From assembly GCA_920105625.2 (NCBI GenBank), contig OV050030.1:352284425-352348424 (forward strand): DNA of 64,000 bases, given 5' to 3'. Below are positions 1 to 11,926 of the stretch, one piece after another (position 1 is the stretch's first letter; the number at the start of each line of letters is the position of its first letter). Both the position numbers and the translations under genes were made by a program. The notes beneath the pieces are model-generated. The model searched no databases. It saw only the letters and a program-made list of their open reading frames with translations, and was not told where the DNA came from. The stretch is from Clusia tigrina (taxonomy: Eukaryota; Arthropoda; Insecta; Diptera; Clusiidae).

Positions 1-447
1 AGTTATTTCATTCATTTTGTCTATTGTCATTCTATTAATTATTAGTTGTTTATTGTTATTTTCGAGAGCATTATTAATTTTTTCCGTCAAAATAATTTGG
101 TCAGAGTGGTCCGGGTTTCCGGCTATCCACTTCCATGCACTGCCGATAAAGTCGAGTGATCGTTTGGTCCTTCTGTTTATACTGAGTCTGTTTAAATGGA
201 TTTTTATTTTTTCAATCTCATCGGAAATAAATGGGTATAAGGAGTGGTCCGTATTAATTTTGGTTCTAAATATTGTTTCGAGGTTACTAATTGAATCTTC
301 GTATTTCTTTAAGTCTATGATGTGAATGATTTTGAACGTTCCTGTTTGTAATTTAGCTAATCCAGTCTCTATTGTCACTAGTTGCGAGTTTGAGTAATCC
401 AATATTTGAACATCGGCTTTGCATAATGCAAAGAAACAAACAAATAA
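1..447 (-). CDS. env: Err1 env, N-terminal part (continues past window start)
   Basis: Minus-strand frame downstream of the acceptor at 448-464. It begins with a hydrophobic stretch (LLFLQLFVCFFALC), read as a signal peptide, then a roughly 85-residue ectodomain. A dibasic RTKR furin-like site is followed by a glycine/tryptophan segment containing AWKWIAGNPDHSD, matching the position and style of the cleavage and fusion region of insect errantivirus Env proteins. No in-frame ATG follows the upstream stop codon, so translation probably needs a start codon supplied by a spliced 5' exon. The frame is open to the window edge. The ErrA Env has a closely similar motif after its own basic site. Confidence 0.85.
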
Positions 448-464
448 CTGTAAAAAAAGTAAAG
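448..464 (-). promoter_or_regulatory. Putative env 3' splice acceptor of Err1
   Basis: On the minus strand a pyrimidine-rich run ends in TTTTTTTACAG immediately before the env signal-peptide frame and just after the pol stop. Errantivirus env is known to be made from a spliced subgenomic RNA. The lack of an env ATG here makes splicing the simplest explanation. The donor was not identified with confidence. Confidence 0.6.
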
Positions 465-474
465 AATGAAATTG

Positions 475-2122
475 TTAATTTCTTATCAAGCTTTTGTGTA
501 CTATTCTACCGGTATCGGTCACAACTGTGCTATTTCGGTTTTCCCTGACTATTTCCTTGACAAACGGCTTCGAAAGTTTTGTCCCTAATCGCCTATTTTT
601 TTTAACAAAAATTATTTGTCCTGGTAGATATTGTTTAGGATCATGCTTATTCTTGTTGTGGTATTCTAAATCTTTCCGTTGTTTCTTCTGTAGGGTTTCA
701 ATGTTTGAATTTCTAACTCTTTCATAATGGTCAGGTGTAAAGCCCATGTTTCTACCAAAAAATAAATCGACAGGCTTTTTTCCTGTAACTGAGTGTATCG
801 AGTGGTTATATTCGGAAACAGCGCGTTCCAGAAGTTCTTCAAAATTCCTTTGGGTTCCATTCTCTTTGAGACATCTCATAATTTCTACCAAAGTTGAATG
901 GAAGCGTTCAACCTGTCCGTTAGCCTGACTTCGGTATGGTGGCGATGTATAAATTTCAATACCTAATTCATCTTTCATCATGAATTTCATCGAGGCTGAG
1001 TTAAGGGATGGTTCATTGTCGATGATAATAGATTTCGGAACTCCAAATGCAAAAATTATGTCCCTAAGTGGTCGTCTTATGTCTTCTATTGATCTACTTT
1101 TAAGAATTTTTGTCATGGCATATTTCGTAAATTTATCCAGAGCTGTCATAACAACTTTATTTTCTGTTAGGAATAAATCTATATGAACTGTATGTCCTGG
1201 AAAGGACGGTATGGGCGTTTCTCCTAATTTAATTTGATTGGGATGCCTTTCGTACTTATTTTCCTTACATATTTGACAAATTTTTGTTATGTTTTTTATT
1301 TTGTTTATCATTGAGGGACAGTAGTACTTTCCAAGAATCTGGGATTTATTTTCAAGGGCATTTCGATGAGCGCGGTTATGGATTTCAAGAATTATATTTT
1401 CTTGTTCTTGTTCGCTAATTATATCTTCAACCATTTTTTGAGTATAGCGTGCTTTGTAGTTGGAAAAATTAAGGGGGTAAATATTCTGTATCATTCCCAT
1501 AATTCTTTCTTCTGTAAGGATACCATTTATAACTGAGGGATTTAAATATATTTTGAAAAGTTGTAAAAGTTTTTCTTCTGTATATTGTTGCTCTGTAATT
1601 ATGTGTCTATGGATTCCTGGGAAAACTATTTTAAATTGATAAGTGGAAGTTTCGTCGATTTTAAGAATAACCTGATTTTTAAAAACATTTACTGGAGTTT
1701 CAGTGCAAGGTATCAAATTGTGACTAGAGCTTTCATCGCTATGCACTGTAGGAGTTAGTGAATTAATTTGGGCCGGTATTCTTGATAAAGTGTCAGCCAC
1801 TACGTTTGCCTTACCAGGTTTGTAGATGAGGTGGTAGTTATATTCTTCCAAAATGGCTTTCCATCTTTTCATCTTGCTGTTGGAATTTTTTGCACTCAAG
1901 GCGTAGGTGAGTGGTTGGTGATCTGTATAAATTTTAATTTTTTTGGAACCGTACAAGTAATTTCTGAGTGAATTCAGTGACCATATTATTGCCAACAATT
2001 CTTTCTCGTTTGTGGCATAATTCTCCTCTGTTTTTGATAGCGATCTTGAAATAAATGTTATCGGCTTATCATTTTGCGAGAGCACTGCTCCTATCGCATA
2101 GTTCGAGGCATCTGTGGTCAGT
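475..2122 (-). pseudogene. pol: Err1 pol, 3' part: RNase H and integrase
   Basis: The 3' portion of pol, out of frame with the RT part because of the duplication at 2099-2124. It opens with the RNase H region (ITFISRSLSKTEENYATNEK, TDHQPLTYAL, ADTLSRIP). A gap follows, then the integrase zinc-binding domain (HNRAHRNA with CQIC) and the DDE core (HIDLF, IIDNEP, GQVERFHST), ending in a basic C-terminal domain. The catalytic residues are all present, so the protein would look functional if read in the RT frame. It ends 27 bases before the env acceptor. Similar organisation is seen in ErrA. Confidence 0.9.
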
Positions 2123-2124
2123 TC
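2099..2124 (-). repeat. 13-bp imperfect tandem duplication that breaks Err1 pol
   Basis: On the plus strand CAGTTCAAATTTT is followed directly by CAGTTCAAAATTT: two 13-base copies differing at one position. Related elements read straight through here (FELTTDAS-type RNase H motif). Because 13 is not a multiple of three, the frame shifts and a stop codon follows at 2123-2125. Confidence 0.85.
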
Positions 2125-3610
2125 AAATTTTCAGTTCAAAATTTGGATGTGAAAGAATTACTTCTTTCGATATTAATGCGTTTTTTGTTTTATCAAAAGA
2201 TTCAACTGCATCCTTATCAAGAACAATCGGTTTGCTTTTGGAAGCATGTTTGGACACTCGTCCATCTTCCCCTCGTAAAAGATTTGTTAGGGGTTTTGCG
2301 ATTTTCGCATAATCCCTAATGAATCGCCTGTAATATCCAGACATTCCTAGGAATGAACGGAGTTCTTTCAATGTTTTTGGTTCTGGCATTTTGTTTATCG
2401 CTTCTACTTTGGATGGATTAGTTTTTATTCCGTTTATTCCCACTACATACCCTAAGAATTCTACATCTTCCCTTAAAAACTCGCACTTGTCTAGCTGCAC
2501 TTTCATGTTTGCTGCTTCAAGTGTCTTCATAACAATTCTCAGATTTTCGAGGTGTTCTTGTAAATCTTTTCCAAAGATAATTATATCATCGATGTAGACA
2601 TAACATCTTTTACCGATGTGCTGTCGAAGTATGTCATCTAGCGTTCTTTGGAAAATCGCCGGGGCGTTTTTTAATCCGAACGGCAATCTGAGAAACTCAT
2701 ATTTTCCGTTGTTGACGGAAAATGCAGTTTTTTCGACATCGCATTCCCTTAGCGGAATTTGATGGAAACCGCTTTTTAGGTCAATAATTGAAAAAAATTT
2801 GTTCTTTCCGAGATTGGAAAGTACTTCTTGGATTTCCGGAATCGGGTACCTATCAGGGATAGTCACCTCATTGAGCTTACGGTAATCAATTACCATCCGG
2901 TATTTTTTCACTCCCGATGCATCCATCTTTTTCGGGACGACCCATACTGGCGAGTTGTATGGTGAGCGTGATGGTCGTATAATACCATCGGCCAAAAGTT
3001 CCTCGACCTGTCTTTCTACTTCCTCTTTCAAGGCTAAAGGGTAAGGGTAGGATCTAGAATAAATTGGAGTATCGTTGGTTGTTCGAATTTCTCCTTTAAC
3101 TATTGAAGTGTATGTTAAACTCCTATTTGGGTCAGAAAACAGATGTGGACAATTTTTAATTAAATTAATTAATTTTTCTTTTTGATTCTCTGTTAAATGT
3201 GAAACGCGTAAATCGATATTATTCACATCCTGTGCTGCTTGCTGTTTTAAAGGAATAACTAAATTTTGTAGAATTATCATAACGTTCTTATCTGTATGTA
3301 TTACCGCTCCTATCTGTTTAAGTGTGTCGTTACCTATTATACCATGGAAGGATTCAAGTCCAGGTAAAATAAAAAATTTTAATTGTGGTGTCTGTGGTCC
3401 AAGAATGTTTGCAAATGTATGGTGATTAACTTCAATTTTTCCCGCTACTGAATTAACGAAAAATGATTCTTGGTTTTTTATGGGATTTGATATTTTTGTA
3501 GATTGAATATAATTCTTATTCGATCCTGTGTCTATTAGAAAGTTAAGGGTGTCTCCACTTCCACTGATATATTCAAAATAAGGTAGTGAAGACGATCTTA
3601 CTCTAAAAAA
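2123..3610 (-). pseudogene. pol: Err1 pol, 5' part: protease, reverse transcriptase, start of RNase H
   Basis: The pol frame lies -1 to gag and opens at the slippery site. The protease active site LIDTGSNKNY lies near 3500-3530. The RT follows, with [52 protein letters not shown] and the catalytic YVYIDDIII near 2585-2615, then the connection region (YAKIAKPL). There is no internal ATG before residue 385, as expected for a Gag-Pol fusion product. The frame is intact until the 13-bp duplication at the RNase H boundary. It belongs with insect errantivirus Pol. Confidence 0.92.
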
Positions 3611-5190
3611 TTAATATTGTCTAATTGTTTAGGAATAGAATTAAAATATTGTTCTTTTAAAATTGAACCAGCACTCTGAGTTTCTTGTAGAGTATCGGAA
3701 GATGTTTGGTTTGCTTCATCCAAGTGTGGTGAAAATATGTCATTAGGGTCGTTGTAAGACGGTGATTGGAAAGTTTCCTGGAAATAATTTTGCTGAAACT
3801 CAGCATAAGCATTTGCATCATGGTCTGGATATTGATATCCAGTTTCAACGTCGTTGGGACTTGGCTGATATCTGTCGTAATTGTAAGTTTCGTTATTCAA
3901 ATATGGATGTTCAACTTCGTAACAATTATGAAGGTCTGTGCTGACAAAGAAGTTTCTTTGCATCTTGTTTGGAGTGTGTGTTTGGAAAGTCATTGGTCGT
4001 TTTTGACCATTGTTATTGTGTTGAAAATTAGGCCTATTTTGATAATTTACGTTTCTGGTTTGTATCGAATGGTCTATCTCCATAGGCTGTGGGGGTTTGG
4101 GAGGCATGTTTGGTCTGGAATTAAATGCTTGGTTTGGTCTTGGAAATTGGAAGTTTGGCTGAAGTGTATTATTTTGTTTAAATGGGTTACCGTTTTGCAT
4201 AAAAGGGTTTGTGCTCTGGTAATTTTGAGTTCTCCAAGTATTATTTAAGAATGGGTTTGCCCTATTTTGGATGAAAGGATTAGTATTTTTGGCAGATGGC
4301 CAATGAACTAATTCAGGATGAAAATTATTTCTATTTGTGGGAAAATTAAATTTTTTTGGTGATCTAGGTGGTACCATTTTGTAATTTGCGTAATTCATAC
4401 GGAAAGTCATATTATCAAGTTTTTGGCATAAATTAAGAGCCTGCGGAAGAGAAGTAGGTTCTCTTATGCTAAGCAAACGGGGTAAGTCTCCGTTAAGTCC
4501 TCGAATAAATGTATCGAGTGCCTTATCTCTATAGCAATTGGTCATAGCCTGCAGTGAGTCCTCACTTATGTCAAGGCAGGAAATTTTGTCTAATATCAAC
4601 GATAAGTGTTGATACACCTTCTGATAGAACTCCTGAATTGAATTATTTCGTTGAGCTAGGGTGGTGAGTTGATACTCCAAGGTACCAATATCCCTTTTAT
4701 CCGAATAGTGCATCATTAAGCACTGTTTTATTTTTACCCAATTTAATGGAGTTTTGTAGGATTCCAAAGCGGTATCTGCTTCTCCTACAATTTTATGCCT
4801 GACTGTATGGAGTATCGCATAATACTTTGGAGTTCCTTTTAGGTTCTCGTATACGGAAAATATGCGATCTGTGGTTCTTCTCCAGGAGTTAAATTCTCCC
4901 GGAGCCCCTGAAAATTCCCTAAGACATTTCACTATGTCTGGGATCCTGTCTAGCTCGTTAATATTTTCTCTTGTCAATTCTACTTGGCAATCCGTGCTAT
5001 CGTCATTCGACAAAGGATTATTCAAATTTTGTATCGTTGAGGTTATCAAGTCAGTTATTTGTTGTTGTAGTGCTTTGTCCATCCTTAATGCTCGATTTGA
5101 TATGCTGGGTGTCGTATTGTTAAAATTCAGTCTGCTTAATTGTTCTGTTAATTCGTCAGCAGTCACTTTTGTCATTTTCAACGAATACAA
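3598..5190 (-). CDS. gag: Err1 gag
   Basis: Open frame of 530 codons. Alignment by eye with ErrA gag (MTTLTVDQINE...) suggests the real start is the second methionine (MTKVTADELTE, at 5175). The capsid-like middle includes FSGAPGEFNSWRRTTDRIF and YYAILHTVRHKIVGEAD. The C-terminal third is rich in Asn, Pro, Phe and Gln (repeated NPFxQN) and has PQPMEIDHS, a motif shared with ErrA (PQPMDVDR) and ErrB (EPMDIDH). No CCHC zinc knuckle is visible. No premature stops. The frame ends six bases after the slippery site. Confidence 0.92.
   Translation of the reverse strand: MYSLKMTKVTADELTEQLSRLNFNNTTPSISNRALRMDKALQQQITDLITSTIQNLNNPLSNDDSTDCQVELTRENINELDRIPDIVKCLREFSGAPGEFNSWRRTTDRIFSVYENLKGTPKYYAILHTVRHKIVGEADTALESYKTPLNWVKIKQCLMMHYSDKRDIGTLEYQLTTLAQRNNSIQEFYQKVYQHLSLILDKISCLDISEDSLQAMTNCYRDKALDTFIRGLNGDLPRLLSIREPTSLPQALNLCQKLDNMTFRMNYANYKMVPPRSPKKFNFPTNRNNFHPELVHWPSAKNTNPFIQNRANPFLNNTWRTQNYQSTNPFMQNGNPFKQNNTLQPNFQFPRPNQAFNSRPNMPPKPPQPMEIDHSIQTRNVNYQNRPNFQHNNNGQKRPMTFQTHTPNKMQRNFFVSTDLHNCYEVEHPYLNNETYNYDRYQPSPNDVETGYQYPDHDANAYAEFQQNYFQETFQSPSYNDPNDIFSPHLDEANQTSSDTLQETQSAGSILKEQYFNSIPKQLDNINFLE
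3604..3610 (-). promoter_or_regulatory. -1 ribosomal frameshift slippery heptamer, gag-pol of Err1
   Basis: On the minus strand T TTT TTA lies in the gag frame, two codons before the gag stop. The pol frame is exactly -1 relative to gag and is open across the site. The same heptamer in the same phase occurs at the ErrA gag-pol junction (30799-30805). I did not work out a downstream stimulatory structure. Confidence 0.8.
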
Positions 5191-5856
5191 TTTTTTGAAT
5201 TTTATTTCCTGATTTGTAAATTTTTATACACTAGAGTAAATGGCTGTAAGAGTCACAGTGTGAATTTCTTACTATAGGTTTTTTAATTAATTATAGTTTG
5301 AATTTGACCCTTGAATTCAGACAATTCTTGCAAATCTTTTAATCGGAATTAATAATAATGTGTTGTTTTCAGTGGAAAAAAAATTAAGAAATTATCAAAA
5401 TAATTGCTTTGTATAGTCACTTTCAGATATAATATTTAGATACAAATATAAACTAAGTTATGTATTTTCTAAGCTGAGTTATTAATTCCTTCCTTCTTTT
5501 TTTTTATTATTGCAATTTCTCTAATCTCTATATTTTTCGTAAATATTTTCCTCTCTATTTATCTTTTATCAATTTTGTAAATTTTCGTTTTTCAATATAT
5601 TTTTTCTTTCACTAAAAAATGTCTTAAAACTAGTCTTACGAATATCATTCCAACGATGTCAATGGAGGTTGAGCTCTTGGTGTTCTCCCTTTCCGTTCGT
5701 ACTTAGGCACCTCGTAGTTACGTTATTCCTTGACTTTTTTGTTGAAAATCCGCCAACTGTTGTCCAAGGATCGATATTATCCAGAACTTCACTGTTGGGT
5801 TTTTGGCCCCAAATTGCTGCTCCAAAGATTTAATGTATCCCGAACTTCACATTTGG
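5191..5856 (-). other. Err1 5' untranslated leader
   Basis: AT-rich DNA between the primer-binding site and gag, with no convincing ORF. Near its PBS end it has an imperfect direct repeat with a period of about 58 bp; the shared core is TATCC(A/C)GAACTTCAC with TTGGG, at 5778-5799 and 5836-5857. Its role is unknown. Confidence 0.7.
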
Positions 5857-5873
5857 GTCCCTGCTCGGGCGCC

Positions 5874-5874
<1 letters not shown>
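5857..5874 (-). other. Err1 primer-binding site, tRNA-Lys-like
   Basis: On the minus strand TGGCGCCCGAGCAGGGAC directly follows the LTR, its first base overlapping the last LTR base. It differs at one base from the well-known retroviral tRNA-Lys3 site. The gypsy lineage is known to use tRNA-Lys. Confidence 0.8.
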
Positions 5875-7840
<1,966 letters not shown>

Positions 7841-8102
7841 GAGCGAGCATTGGTGCTGAAAATTTTGCGCAAATGAGCGAATAAACCAGTGCGGTTATTC
7901 GACTCAAAATTGAAATATGAGCGAGGAAAAATTTTGTGCTAATGAGCGAATAAACCAGTGCGGTTATTCGACTCAAAATTAAAATTGAGCGAGCATTGGT
8001 GCTAAAAATGTTGTGCTAATGAGCGAATAAACTAGTGCGGTTATTGAACTCAAAATTGAAAAACTGAGCGAGTATAGGTACTAGAATTTTGTGCTAGCAA
8101 AT
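7841..8102 (+). repeat. About 78-bp tandem repeat, 3.5 copies
   Basis: Copies begin with GAGCGAG at 7841, 7919, 7987 and 8066. Each carries AATGAGCGAATAAACYAGTGCGG and ends in CTCAAAATTRAAA. The second copy has lost about 10 bp and the fourth is partial. It lies just upstream of the BEL/Pao gag relic and could be part of that element's LTR or leader. Confidence 0.85.
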
Positions 8103-8289
8103 ATGCAGTGTTGGCACGTCTGCACAAGGAACAAGGAGGAAACAGTTATTTCTTCTTTCAAAAGTAATTGATTTTCTCTTTTTTTCAACAATAACAGAGC
8201 AACAACAACAGAGCAACAATAACCGAGCAACGAAAACAGAGCAACAACCAACAGAGCAATGACAAGATGAGCTACGGGGAACACCAGTC

Positions 8290-8900
8290 GGCATACAACG
8301 CCATCTGAAGAGCAGCAGACCACGTCAAAGCTGACGAGTTTGGGCGACTAGGGCTTGATGAAGCCAAGGTGCGACTAACTCGTTAAGAGCAACAATGGGA
8401 GCGGTTTAATGCCCTCCATGACGAGATAACATCTCGGGCTAAGCGCTGATTTGGAAAAATCAATGGAGCGAGCGGAGCGACGGTACTTCGGACCGAATGG
8501 TGCTCTGAAGGGTAAAAGTGAGCAATTGGGCAAGGAATGCAGAGCAGAGTGCAGAGGGGCCGATCTCAGTGCAACTGACCATGCCGTTCCAGCAGCATGA
8601 CCTCCAGAATACTTGGGGGGAGCTTGACGGCAGCGTGACCAAGTGGCACGGTTTTCGCGATAGGTTCGTCGCTGCGGTGCATAGTAATGAGCAAATAGCG
8701 GCCTCTTAAAAATTCTCTTATTTGAAGAAGTCACTTACCCATAAGGCAGCGCGCACGCTGGGTGATACGGAGACAACATTTTGACCCGAAAAACCAACTG
8801 AAGGGCTTAGCGAGCTGCGAGCGTATCACGTGACATATTCACGTGAGTTTTTGCAAATATTTATACCGAGCAGGGGTAAGAGTATGGCGCTGATTGACTA
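8290..8900 (+). pseudogene. gag: BEL/Pao gag relic
   Basis: With two in-frame stops ignored, the frame near 8355-8440 reads AKVRLTR, EQQWERFNALHDE and ITSRAKR, the coiled N-terminal part of BEL-type Gag. In another frame LPFQQHDLQNTWGELDG is followed by WHGFRDRFVAAVHSNEQ and then KFSYLKKSLTHKAARTLGD, matching the BEL Gag pattern of a target-binding region followed by W-x-x-F-x-D-x-F and K-F-x-Y-L. Several stops and frame changes show it is dead. Confidence 0.72.
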
Positions 8901-8949
8901 TGCGCGAAGTCTAGAAAAGAGCATCAACATATTGAGCTACATCATCAGG

Positions 8950-9665
8950 TTTGTGCGAAGAGCAGGGCAGAGCTAGAGGAGGCAACAACCGAGTAGTGCA
9001 AGAGCCAACAGTGAAAGAGAAATGTGAAGCAACGGAATTCAGGAGCTCAGCGCAGGAGAGCGATTTCAGACAAGAGATAGACAAACTAAGAGAGATTGGG
9101 CAGGTGCAAGAAGGGAGCAAAATTACTGCATTGAATCCAATAATGGACAGCAAGGGCCTATTTAGAGTGGGCGGACGTTTGGGGAGATCAGAAGAAGCCT
9201 ATGAGATGATGCATTTTGGATTCCAAAACTACGGAGCGGATTAATAGCTTTTCTCCACAAGTATGTGGTGTGCGTGCGCTATAATCACAGATTTGAGCAA
9301 CAGCTGATGTCTGAATTGCCAGGCAACAAGGTGCAAGTGGGCAAGCCTTTTCTACATACAGGTATTGATTACGAGGCTGTTCATATTGATTTTGTTTCTG
9401 AACTAACTTCCATAGCTTTTATTGCTTGTTGTGAGCGCTTCATTCGTAGATGAGAGAGATGTGGGCGAATATACAGCGACAATGGTACCTCTTTTGTATG
9501 AGCGGAATGAGAGCTGAGAAGAGCATGAGAGAGCTGGCAAAGTAAGAGAAGTTGTTGAGCATCTGAGCAACAAGGGGATAGAATGGATATTTATGACGCC
9601 AGCAGCGTCGCATCAATGCGGAATATATGAAGCTGCTGTGAAGTCAATGAAATACCACTTCACGC
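8950..9665 (+). pseudogene. pol: BEL/Pao integrase-region relic
   Basis: The frame at 8951-9244 contains KITALNPIMDSKGLFRVGGR, typical of the BEL pre-integrase region. Downstream frames carry LMSELPGNKVQVGKPFLHTG with IDYEAVHIDF (first catalytic Asp region), a DNGT-like segment near 9478 (second Asp) and VVEHLSNKGIEWIFMTPAA followed by YEAAVKSMKYHFTRV (third catalytic residue region). Frameshifts separate these pieces. The zinc-binding domain is not evident. Confidence 0.75.
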
Positions 9666-9666
9666 G

Positions 9667-10339
9667 AGTTACGAAAATAAATTAATACAAGATTTTTAAA
9701 CTTCGGTTTAGCGTATCTAGTTTTATTTCGGAGTATAAAAATTACACTGACCTAAGCTATATTCGAACAGTCTCTTAAATAACCTTTTTCGTTACTTATA
9801 CATAAATAAAAAATAAATACTTGAATAAAAAATACATTGATAAAGTAGACCTTTCCATACTCGTAATTTGTTGCACTTCAAACCATATTCCGATCGCGGC
9901 GAGGTGTTAGGGGATAAGGGTTCATTCACAAATTTGACGTTTATTTGAGTGTCTTTGCATTCGAGCTGTACGAATGTCTTTCAAGCGAATGTGTTGCAAA
10001 GAATAAATTGGTCAATTGAAATATGATACGTGACCTGCATTTGGTGTTGGTGCATTTGAATTTTACCCGAGTGTCGTAACTAATAATTTGGTCAAGTGTC
10101 GATGCACTTGAGTTGCACAAATATAGTGAGAAAGAGAAAATGAACTAACTGAAATGTGAGTATGGGGACGTTGGTGCATTCGGCAAGTGGAGAGTTTCTT
10201 TTCTTAATATGTTTCCGCCTTTGCGTAGATTCATATTTTATATTGGAAAAGAGTGCCAGTTGAGTAAGCAGCGTTTGGTTGCGCTGCTGGCGCAACTTTC
10301 GTCGCTTTGGCGGCGTTGAATTGCGCCGCTGACGTACCT
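9667..10339 (-). repeat. ErrB LTR without internal sequence (solo LTR), 673 bp
   Basis: On the minus strand it matches the ErrB copy 2 LTR (44587-45240) along its full length, with ends AGGTACG...CGTAACT (the 5' end mutated from AGTTACG). It retains about 20 bp (near CCCTTATCCCCTAACACCTC) present in ErrB copy 3 but missing in copies 1 and 2. Flanks are CGCG at the 3' end and TGCG at the 5' end: a 4-bp target duplication with one mismatch. It has no A insertion at the CAACT site (about 10111). The LTR end sits inside the BEL integrase frame. Confidence 0.88.
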
Positions 10340-10805
10340 CGCACGTCTACTCTCGTTACATCCTTTGTGACATTTAACCCAAAATCTGACGCATCGTTGG
10401 ATGACTATGTAAATAAATTGCGAGCTCATCCCTCACAGCGGCCATTAAATCCTAGGTAAATTTCGTCATTTTAATTGTGAAAATAACAAGCACGCCAACC
10501 GAGCAGCTCTTATGAGGAGTAGCAGACGTTTGCAGTTCGGTTCTTACGCAACAGAACGTCATGTCTAAATGTTTCGTTCAGTTTCGATCAAATACGTACG
10601 ACCATTTTGGTTATTAACATTGGTTCATATATGCTTGAACTCACTCGCTCTGTCTCGTCTCGTCTATTTTGGTTGGTGCTTAAATTTTGTTTTATCTTCT
10701 TACATGAAGTTAGCTACGAAAGCACACAAAAGCAATTTTGTTTTTCTTACCAGATATGAATACTAGCAGGAATTTTGGTAATGTCATTCAAAATACGTAT
10801 ATGAT
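10340..10805. other. Flank P, left arm copy, of the inverted duplication
   Basis: Reverse complement of 22145-22685, nearly identical by eye, except that the left copy stops abruptly at about 10805. The remainder of P, the (TA)n tract and the first part of the MdgC LTR are missing there. No gene is recognised. ORF-like stretches (for example 10569-10766) are mirrored on the other arm and look non-coding. Confidence 0.75.
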
Positions 10806-10991
10806 CGTCGTTGCGCGCGCTAATAAGTTTTTCTATATTTTACAGTAGCATACGAAGTTGTCGCCGGTCGTTAACGGAAGCAATTAATGTATGATACATT
10901 TTTTATATCTTTTAATTTTTCATTTTTTACATCTTTTCATTTTTATAATATAAACCTATCGTTTAAATATAATTGCCTTTATCGGCTTACA
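10806..10991 (+). repeat. MdgC 5' LTR, 5'-truncated, left arm
   Basis: Matches the reverse complement of 21782-21970, ending in CGGCTTACA next to the primer-binding site. The first roughly 50 bp, present on the right arm and starting TGTAAGATGAGAG, are deleted. Confidence 0.85.
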
Positions 10992-11009
10992 TGGGGGCTC
11001 AACCGTCCG
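10992..11009 (+). other. MdgC primer-binding site, left arm
   Basis: TGGGGGCTCAACCGTCCG directly follows the LTR end TTACA. The TGGGGGCTC start resembles primer-binding sites of several Gypsy elements, but I cannot assign the tRNA with confidence. Confidence 0.65.
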
Positions 11010-11159
11010 AGAAATAAAAGAACCGTAAAAAAGTAAAACGTGGAAGTAAAACCGTGCTCCAAAAAAAAAGTAAAAAGTCAAAATTTATACGTGATCAGTA
11101 GAAGTTGTGCTGTGTTCGGAAAATCGGGACTCTAAAGGTCAAACGCGGAACTCGGTTTA

Positions 11160-11926
11160 ATGAGTATAGAACAACAAAAAGAGTAATTTTTAAGGTCAAG
11201 GACAAAGTCAACGCGAGTAGAGGACGACGAAAGTGACGTTTTTTTAATGCTAAAAACGAAACAACAAAGGAAGGTATAACTACAGCAAGTACAAATAACG
11301 ATAACGAAAGCGCAAAGGAGAATAACACAGAAACAACGGCAATAACGAAGGTAAGAGATAAAAGCAGCAGCGAAATGGCAGAAATGGGCGAATTGATTAG
11401 ACTTCTCACACTAAAATTTGCAAAGGAAGAGGAGCAGCAAGCGGCTATGTCAACAGAAAGCATCGACGACGTTATATCCGAATTTGATGGCAGATCACCT
11501 ACGCGCATAGAGGAATGGTTCAACAATTTCGAAAAATGTGCCATAGCGTGTAAGTGGAGCGAAAGTCAAAAATACGTTTTTGCCAGACGCAAAATGACAA
11601 AAACAGCAAAAGTTTTTATCGATGCAGTATATGCCCACGATTATAAATCACTGAGAGAAGAAGTTACAAAAGAGTTACAAAGAGAGAAGTTACAAATTTA
11701 CGAGTCGATGGCGCAAAATAAAACGAAACAAAAAGAACAGCACGTTAAAAAGGAACATGAAAAAACAACTAAAGCACAAAGCGTGCCCATTGCCTTAACT
11801 GCGGCTCTACGAAACATGAAAAGAGCTATTGTTGTAATGATGGGATCACAGATTTGTATAATGGCGCGAGAGCTAGCGCACAATTTAATTCGGCGACTTC
11901 AAGAGTACAGCCAGATATTTGAGTGA
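11160..11926 (+). pseudogene. gag: MdgC gag, left arm, broken
   Basis: Starts MSIEQQKE and hits a stop at codon 9, where the right arm reads MSIAQQKEYFL. From 11375 the frame matches the right-arm protein (MAEMGELIRLLTLKFAKEEE, FDGRSPTRIEEWFNNFEKCA). About 260 bp are deleted after EVTKELQRE, joining to KLQIYESMAQ. A CCHC zinc knuckle (AHCLNCGSTKHEKSYC) can be read near 11788-11835 in the +1 frame, so a further frameshift precedes it. Right-arm counterpart: 20633-21613. Confidence 0.85.

Larger units (their letters stand above)
8103..9666 (+). mobile_element. BEL/Pao-type LTR retrotransposon relic
   Basis: Fragments of BEL-type gag (8290-8900) and of the pre-integrase/integrase part of pol (8950-9665) lie only about 50 bp apart, so protease, RT and RNase H have been deleted. 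A CAA/GAG-rich stretch (8190-8260) precedes gag. The right end is cut by the ErrB LTR, which sits in the integrase frame after KYHFTR. Confidence 0.75.

Noticed and set aside
17..325. 102-codon plus-strand ORF at the window start
   Set aside because: Antisense shadow of the Err1 env frame.
5191..5856. Insulator of the gypsy Su(Hw) type in the Err1 leader
   Set aside because: No array of the known 12-bp binding core could be recognised; only a 58-bp-period imperfect repeat.
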